Assembly: GCA_024349245.1 (NCBI GenBank)
Contig: JALDNG010000857.1
Coordinates: 16,583-80,582 of the forward strand
From: Neodontobutis hainanensis
Lineage: Eukaryota; Chordata; Actinopteri; Gobiiformes; Odontobutidae
Length of the DNA: 64,000 bases
Direction: 5' to 3'
The notes under the pieces are model-generated. The model made no database searches. It was not told where the DNA came from and saw only the letters and a program-made list of their open reading frames with translations. This document shows positions 58,081 through 64,000 of the stretch, one piece after another (position 1 is the stretch's first letter; the number at the start of each line of letters is the position of its first letter). Both the position numbers and the translations under genes were made by a program.

Positions 58081-60719
58081 TTATTATTATTATTCTCCGG
58101 TAAAACGCATCGTGCAGGTCAAACCGTAAATGGTGGAGCATTGAAAATTTGTCAGATGGTAGTACTCATCTGCCGGTGAATGTGAGAAAGTATGACACTA
58201 ATTGGCCAATAGGTGGCGCTATAGCAAGCAAAAGCGCGAATGGGCTCATAACTCGTAAACCGGTTAGTCGACATTTATGTGTCATATATCATTGGAAAGC
58301 TGAGTCCTTGGCAAAAAAAACGTATATCTCCGATTTCATTTCCGCCTATAAAAATTTTCCGCCATTTTGAATTTTGTTGAAAATCTACTTTGCGAACTAG
58401 TCCTAGGTTTTTGACCAATCGGAACCAAACCAGTCTCAACATGTTCTATGGTGTCTGATTATCGATAATTATCGAAAAAAGTCGAAATTTCGATTCTGGT
58501 TTGCTAAGGGGCTTCAAAATAAAAGTTCAAAAACGCATGTTTTAAAAAGGCTATAACTCAAGAAGTAAATGAGAAAATTTTATAAAACTTGGTACACGTG
58601 TCTATGGGTATATTTTGTAGATAGGATAACAATATCGCAACGATTGGCCACATGGTGGCGCTATAACATCAAAAAAACATAAATTGGGCTATAACCGCGC
58701 GACCGCTAATCCGATTGACTTGAAAATCGGTATGCAGTGTCTTGGCCCAAGGTGCTAGGTATGTCTAAAAGGACATTGGCCTATCTCAGAAAACATGGCC
58801 GCCATTGACCAATGAAGTTTGAGCACTTATTAGACAAGGTTATCGGAGGTCGATCAAAACGAAACTCGATGGGGCTGTTCGACTCGAGGTTCTAAAGGTC
58901 TGTAAGAATTTTGAAAGAAATCGGCCACTAGTCGGCGCTAACGAGTTTTATGGCTCTGTAATCACGTGGTGTTTGACATATCTACGCAAACTGCATATCT
59001 TTGGATAGATCTCTTCATGCTGAACAACTTTGCCAATATAACCACTGTTGTCAATCAAAGCGTTCATTAAATATTCGCAATTATGTTAAAAACCTACTTT
59101 TGCGAACTAGTCCTAGGTTTTTCGACCGATCGGAACCAAACCAGTTTCATTATGTTCTCTGGTGTCTCATTATCAATATTTATCGAAAAAAAGCTGAAAT
59201 TTCGAAAATATTTTGGGGTAAGGGCTTCAAAATAAAAGTTCAGAAAACGCATGTTTTAAGAAAAAGGTTATAACTCAAGAAGGAAATGAGATAATTTTAC
59301 CAAACTTGGTAAACGTGTGTATATTGTCAATTTGTAGTCAGGATAAAAAAATTGCGATGATTGGCCGCTCGGTGGCGCTATAACATGAAAAAACATGAAT
59401 ATACACAAAAAGGGCTATAACCGCGCGACCGCTAGTCCGATTGACTTTAAAATAGGTATGCAGTGTCTTGGCCCCAGGTTCTAGGTATGTCTAAAAGGAC
59501 ATTGGCCTATCTCAAAAAACATGGCCGCAATTGACTAATGAACGCTAATGTGCTCAAAAGCCTATTAAGGCTCAAAACTTCACTAAAGTAGGTGGGCACA
59601 TGCAGCGTGTGTCTCTAAAGATGTGTGCAAACTTTTATGGACATTGGACTATAGGTGGCGCTATAACATGAAGAAACATGAAAAGGGCTATAAACACTGG
59701 TTGTACATCTCTCTAGATATGTGTGTTTGTAGTGAATATCTATTAAAGAAATGCTCAGCCTTTATTCAGATAAGCACATTTAACATATGACATTACATTT
59801 GGCAGTAGTTTTTAGCTTTAAAATTCACATTTAATATCACATTTTGTCAATGTTTATCAATGCCATAGACTTGTGCTGGCTGTAATACTACTGTTGTCCT
59901 GTAGATGGGGTCTTTTCCTTGGCTTTTATCACTTGATTTTGACATTTTGTGTATTATTATTTTAATTTATTTTAATCTTCTTCTTTCTGTACAGCACTTT
60001 GGTCTACTTCGGTAGTGTTAAAGTGCTTTATAAATAAAGATTGTTGTTGTTGTTGTTGTTTGATGCAGGATTAGAAATGTACTCTCTTGTGTTTCCACAG
60101 GTTAAAATTAAATGTATAGGCTAGAAACATGGTAAATCACGGTAAATCATGCCAGGAGATGCTAAATCAATGTAAACTATGGTAAATCATGGTAAAATAT
60201 GTCAAATTATGGTAACATTTGGTAAATAACAAACATTTGTAATATCATGGTAAATCAGGCTAGAACATAATTAATCAAGGTAAACTATAGTGAAATATTG
60301 TAAATCACACTAGAGTGCAGTAGAACAGACTCTATGTAGCCCTGTACAAAATTTCTATAAGTTTCAGAGTATAAAAGATCATTAACAGTGAACACACACA
60401 CACAAAAAAAATATATATAAAGAAAAGTTCATAGAGTTCATGATAGTTAAAATTGGGTAAAAGGTGTGTTGGTTAAAAGTATAAATATAGTATATAGAGT
60501 TTAATAAATAAGGCTATTTACAGTTAAGTTAAAAGTCATATAAAAGTTTTACGTTTCATCTAAAAAAAATAAAATAGAGAAGGAGCTGTGTTTATTTGTG
60601 TAACCTAACCTGTCAAATGTCAGTCATTTAATTCCTGTTTTGCTGTTGGTTGTGTTAGTACTGGAGCCAATCAGAGTAACATCACTGTGTAAGGGGCGGG
60701 ACTAGTGGGACAGGTTTGT

Positions 60720-61810
60720 GTGAGGAGTAGTGACATGCATGAGAGAAGGACAGACACATGTTATGATGAGAGAGCTAATGAAGGAGGTATCTTAGTGTGG
60801 GAAGCATTAATGTTTTGTTTATGAAGGTCGACTACTCGTGGTCCTTACAACAAAGAAAAACGTTGGTGTGATTTACAAGAGGTGAATATGATTGTATATG
60901 CCTGTAATTTTGTATTATATCGAACTGGTATAGTTAGGACACTGAATGTATAACGTGGTTAGCGAAATGCTAGCTAGCGGTAGCATTCTATGCTATGTGC
61001 TCATATGTTGTAGTTTTAGCATTGTGATATCTCTAAAACTACAACATATGAGCACATGGCATAGAATGCTCATATGCTCATATGTTGTAGTTTTAGCATT
61101 GTGATATCTCTAAAACTACAACATATGAGCATATGAGCATTCTATGCCATGTGCTCATATGTTGTAGTTTTAGAGATATCAAATGCTAAAACTACAACAT
61201 ATGAGCACATGGCATAGAATGCTCATATGTTGTAGTTTTAGCATTGTGATATCTCTAAAACTAAAACAAAGCTAACGCTAATTCAATAAGTAATAGTGTT
61301 TGATGTGGCTAAATTCAGATAATATGCTCTAAGGAGACGGACGTTGGAGAGAGAGAGAAAAGGAGAGGTATGCCCTGCTGTTTTCTGCCCAGCTGTTCTG
61401 TGCACCCTGCCTTGACCTTCTGTGACGTGTTTCTAACTTTGCCATAACTTTTGCCATTACCAACACCATTACCATTGCCTTCGCTGTACTGACTACACCT
61501 GGATTCGTGAGTACTAACAATTCATATGCACGTGCTTTTTGTTTATGCTCAGTTTCTGAGTGAAGCCTCACCGTACACAAAGTGTCATTGAACATGCTTG
61601 CAACGGGGTTGAACATTTTTTCAGAGGGAATGAATAATTGTTTAAGTTCAATATAACCACAGAAAGGTTTTTCTTTTGGGAAAGTGAAGTTTGTTTTTGT
61701 TTTTTTTCTTCCAGCTCGTTTCATGTATATGTGATTTGTTTTATTTAATTCTGAGATACAATTATCTTTTATTTAGTGTTGTAAATAAATATTTGGGAAT
61801 AGTTTTGCAA
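60720..61810 (+). ncRNA. Predicted three-exon non-coding RNA gene, U12
   Basis: CCAAT 60667-60671, GC box 60693-60700, exon 1 donor 60882, intron 1 511 nt with a large palindrome cluster, exon 2 61393-61506 (114 nt), intron 2 208 nt, exon 3 from 61715, AATAAA 61784-61789. Signals intact. Confidence 0.48.
60983..61255. repeat. Palindrome cluster in intron 1 of U12
   Basis: About three inverted pairs of the 38-bp arm, alternating in orientation. One intervening loop (AGATATCAAATG near 61173) is a slightly changed reverse complement of the usual loop CATTGTGATATCT, so the block contains inverted whole hairpins and not simple tandem copies. Confidence 0.88.
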
Positions 61811-62249
61811 ACCAAAAAAATAGTTTTGGTGGTCTTTTAAAGAATAGCAAAGAGTATTTTGAATATATAACATTTATTAAGTAACATAACAAAAACAAGT
61901 TGTATTTCTCTACAACGAGCCCAGGCCCAGTCTCATTGTATTACCACTCCAGCTTTATTTTCTAACTACATGGCACCTGGGTTACATGTAGATGTTCAGT
62001 AGAACAGACTGTAAAGATGCAGTAGAACAGACTGTAAAGATGCAGTAGAACAGACTGTCGACAGATATTAAAACAGACTTGCCTGTATTGGCTGTAAATG
62101 GTATTTTCCGTTCATTATTTCAGTGATAGAAATCTTGCTAAGTTAAAAAATAATGTCTTTTAATGCGTCTGTGGTTTAAAGGCCTTCAAGTTTAGCATTT
62201 GAGGCTTGATTGCTTGAACCCCGATAAATGCTGCTTGCAGCTTTAATAT

Positions 62250-62314
62250 TATTATTGCATCTGCCTAGTTTTCAGTAGTATTTAGCACTTTTTCTCCTTT
62301 CTACCTCCTCCTAG
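62250..62314. other. Unique right flank
   Basis: Array sequence stops within an ATT run at 62247-62256. The next 60 bp end in a strong splice acceptor tract (TTTTTCTCCTTTCTACCTCC then TCCTAG at 62314). Confidence 0.6.
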
Positions 62315-62450
62315 GGTGGACGCAAACCTCTCATCTGCTGGGTGATGTGTACCCCCCATCCCCGGACTCTGCTCCAGTACGAGGACCCCCAGCTCATCTT
62401 TCATCTACCTTGATGTTGGCTGAGGTCCCATCCACCTTACACACACACAC

Positions 62451-62535
<85 letters not shown>

Positions 62536-62810
62536 AGACTCCTCAACTCAATAAGAATGTCTTTGATGTATTCCTCTAGAATGATCGAACACTGCCCTCT
62601 TTTGGTTAAGCAGAGTAACGACTCTGCTTCGAATTTGAAGACCATCTTCATGTTATGTGCATTAAAAGTGTGCATTAAAGTCTATCGTAGTTAATGTGTA
62701 CTCTTCATATTGTTCCTTACAAGATCTTGAGTGATAACGATATAAAAGACTTCTTTCTTCATCACCTTTACAGCTGTCTGTGTAATAAAATGAATTATTC
62801 TATGTTTTCA
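62315..62810 (+). other. Possible terminal exon of a host gene
   Basis: After the acceptor at 62314, one frame is open for 32 codons (GGRKPLICWVMCTPHPRTLL and on) to TGA at 62411-62413. A 3' UTR with the (CA)n tract could then follow to AATAAA at 62784-62789. The base composition of the short open part is coding-like, but it is too short for me to name a family. It could equally be chance. Confidence 0.25.
62439..62533. repeat. (CA)n microsatellite
   Basis: About 95 bp of AC dinucleotides with a single G interruption near 62455. Open frames through it (HTHT / VCVC runs) are artefacts of the repeat. Confidence 0.96.
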
Positions 62811-63030
62811 GGTCAAGCATGGAATGTATGAATAATGCGCATGTCTTTGGTATTAACAAAATCGTAAAAACATTTCCTATGCCTTTATGCTACAATGCAA
62901 AAGCAATATGGTTTTTAAATGTGTTTAATTTCTGTTATTTGGTGGAGCAGAGAAGTTTATTCCCAAATGCTAAACTTTAGTAAAAACTCCCTTTTACCAA
63001 ACATGCCTCTTTTCGCCAGTACAAAAAGTT
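62811..63030. other. Non-coding stretch
   Basis: AT-rich; no gene, repeat family or site recognised. Confidence 0.55.
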
Positions 63031-63595
63031 GTGCGCCGGAAATCTAGCTCTGCTTCTTGTTATCTCGCCTCTTCTACTTGGTCGCTCTTCTCGCCTCGTC
63101 TCGTGTCTTCTTCTCTTAAGCTTGTTTCTACGCTCTTGCGTATCTTCTTAAATCTCCGCTATTTAATTTACTTTCGTACCTTTCAAGCTTCTAACCCGCA
63201 GCACAAACCGTGCAAACGTGAATTTTTCATCTTTTTAAAGACTCAACGCATTGATTTTGTTTTGAAAAACTTTCCTGCTGGACGAATTTTTGTAGTCCTT
63301 ATTCTTTAAAAGAGTGCGCTAAGCAAAGATAGCCCTCGTTAATCGAGGAAAGACAAATTTTAAGCCTCTTCAGCGAACCTTTTTGTCAAAGACGTTAACC
63401 TCTACTGCTGGTAAAGGCCTTTCACTCAAAGACAATAACAGAACGCCTTTCTTTCCCCTGTGGGATCAGTTGTACCACGTGACACCATCTGTTGCTTGGA
63501 AACCATCAGCTGTAGGACCCGCGTGGAAAGTTCTAAAGCGGACCTTTGGACCTTTCCTTCCCGGACAGCTGAGCGCCACCGAACGACAAGAGTGA
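63031..63595 (+). other. Two unrecognised short ORFs
   Basis: 63031-63309 (92 codons; basic and serine-rich start MRRKSSSASCYLASSTWSLF) and 63383-63595 (70 codons counted from a TTG; contains TPFFPLWDQLYHVTPS). Between them are stops. GC content is higher than in the rest of the window. They may be remnants of a retroelement or a host exon, but no motif supports a call. Confidence 0.2.
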
Positions 63596-64000
63596 GTTGA
63601 ACACGTGACACTGACGTTTGGTGGGATAACACTGTATAATTGTCTTTATAAGGCCCAGCAGAACCTTTTCCCCTACGCCATTCAAAAGCCGTCAATAGTC
63701 CTTTTAATTAAGCCGCCTAACCGTCCCTTTACCCTCCGTAACAACTCCAAGTAAATAGCATAAAACAATGGTTAAACTTACTTTATTCCACCAAAGGTTC
63801 TAACAAGTTGTTCCATGTCAATCATTGTTTTGTGTTAATTACCCTCATCATTTGTCCCTAATTATTCCTTTGTGTCATTTCCCTGTCATTATTCATTGTT
63901 AAACTTGTATAATCTTCAACAAAACCCCAAAAGACATTAAAGGTTTCTTTGTTTATATTAAGAAATGTTCAAAACTAGGAAGAATTTGCTTCCTTTAGAT
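63596..64000. other. Right end, no feature recognised
   Basis: Moderately AT-rich, with a T/C-rich part around 63790-63900. No open frame, known repeat or regulatory site was recognised. Confidence 0.5.

Larger units (their letters stand above)
12336..62249 (+). repeat. Macrosatellite: partial unit U0 plus twelve ~4-kb head-to-tail units
   Basis: About 50 kb of tandem repetition. The marker ATGAAGTTTGAGCACTTATT recurs near 13766, 17946, 21970, 25710, 29598, 33477, 37328, 42077, 46036, 46746, 50819, 54779 and 58814, giving spacings of 3.74-4.75 kb except one of 710 bp inside U9. Units are very similar across their length, including non-coding stretches, and differ by indels and block duplications. 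All lie in the same orientation. Each unit consists of element head, two ~715-bp modules, LINE-type tail, ATGGTAAATCA block, a promoter-exon-intron segment, a CAGTAGAACAGACTGTA minisatellite, and the element 3' end. Confidence 0.96.
58081..62249 (+). repeat. Array unit U12 (right edge)
   Basis: Collapsed junction at its start. LINE-type tail present. Carries the TAAAAGTCATATAAAAG insertion (60535) and the GACATGCATGAGAG variant (60732). It ends with a normal element 3' end (GCAGCTTTAAT), after which unique sequence begins, so the right array edge coincides with an element terminus. Confidence 0.9.

Noticed and set aside
61329..61724. Minus-strand ORF of up to 131-136 codons (with an AMVMVLVMAKVMAKL run) found in U2, U7 and U12 and shortened in others
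   Set aside because: It is antisense to exon 2, intron 2 and exon 3 of the predicted RNA. The frame depends on the length of the T run before CTTCCAG and is broken by one-base indels in other units; its repetition only reflects the similarity of the units.
12336..62249. CRISPR-like or bacterial repeat array
   Set aside because: Units are about 4 kb, with eukaryotic promoter, splice and poly(A) signals and retroposon tails; there are no short repeats with unique spacers.
62394..62694. ORFs through the CA repeat on both strands
   Set aside because: They consist of HTHT or VCVC runs created by the dinucleotide repeat.

Overview
The window looks like ray-finned fish (teleost) nuclear DNA. It is AT-rich, with long (AT)n, (CA)n, TTTA/TTCA and ATT microsatellites, two tRNA-derived SINEs of teleost type, and a decayed Helentron of the kind that carries an OTU protease ORF and a C-terminal endonuclease. 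There are no bacterial-type operons, rRNA genes or intact tRNA genes, and no host protein-coding gene I can name with confidence.

Layout. (1) 1-600: AT-rich flank with an (AT)n tract. (2) About 602-8473: a Helentron relic on the + strand. ORF1 encodes a basic N-terminus, an in-frame minisatellite tract, a herpesvirus-tegument-type (C76-like) cysteine protease signature and an OTU domain. The second ORF (zinc fingers, HUH Rep, PIF1 helicase, EEP endonuclease) is readable in order but cut by about ten frameshifts or stops. (3) 8474-12335: a 26-bp inverted repeat enclosing a SINE, a second inverted repeat around (AT)n, another SINE, and several good splice signals that may mark exons of an unrecognised transcript. 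(4) 12336-62249: one uninterrupted head-to-tail macrosatellite of a partial unit (U0) and twelve units (U1-U12) of about 3.75-4.83 kb. (5) 62250-64000: unique flank with a possible terminal exon, a (CA)n tract and unrecognised short ORFs.

The array is the most interesting part. Each unit is a non-autonomous transposon-like element with short inverted ends and an internal repetition of about 715 bp. Into it a roughly 2.4-kb cargo has been built: a LINE-type 3' tail with (TTG)n, a block rich in ATGGTAAATCA-like motifs, then what reads as a complete small RNA polymerase II transcription unit. That unit has a CCAAT box, a GC box about 20 bp further on, a first exon ending AAGAG/GTGAAT, an intron holding perfect palindromes, a 114-nt exon between CCCAG and GTGAGT, a 191-209-nt intron ending in a pyrimidine tract plus CTTCCAG, and a last exon with AATAAA and a GT-rich downstream stretch. 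The middle exon has stops in all three sense frames, so the predicted product is a spliced non-coding RNA of roughly 350 nt. Splice sites and poly(A) signal persist in all twelve units, while intron 1 varies from 243 to 534 nt with the palindrome copy number. The partial unit U0 lacks the cargo and may show the element before acquisition.

The array also records its own evolution: two kinds of unit junction, a chimeric 710-bp sub-repeat duplication in U9, duplications and conversion in U7, a promoter deletion in U6, a filler copy of exon 1 in U3, and insertion markers shared by non-adjacent units. Everything rests on reading the sequence; transcription and splicing are predictions.
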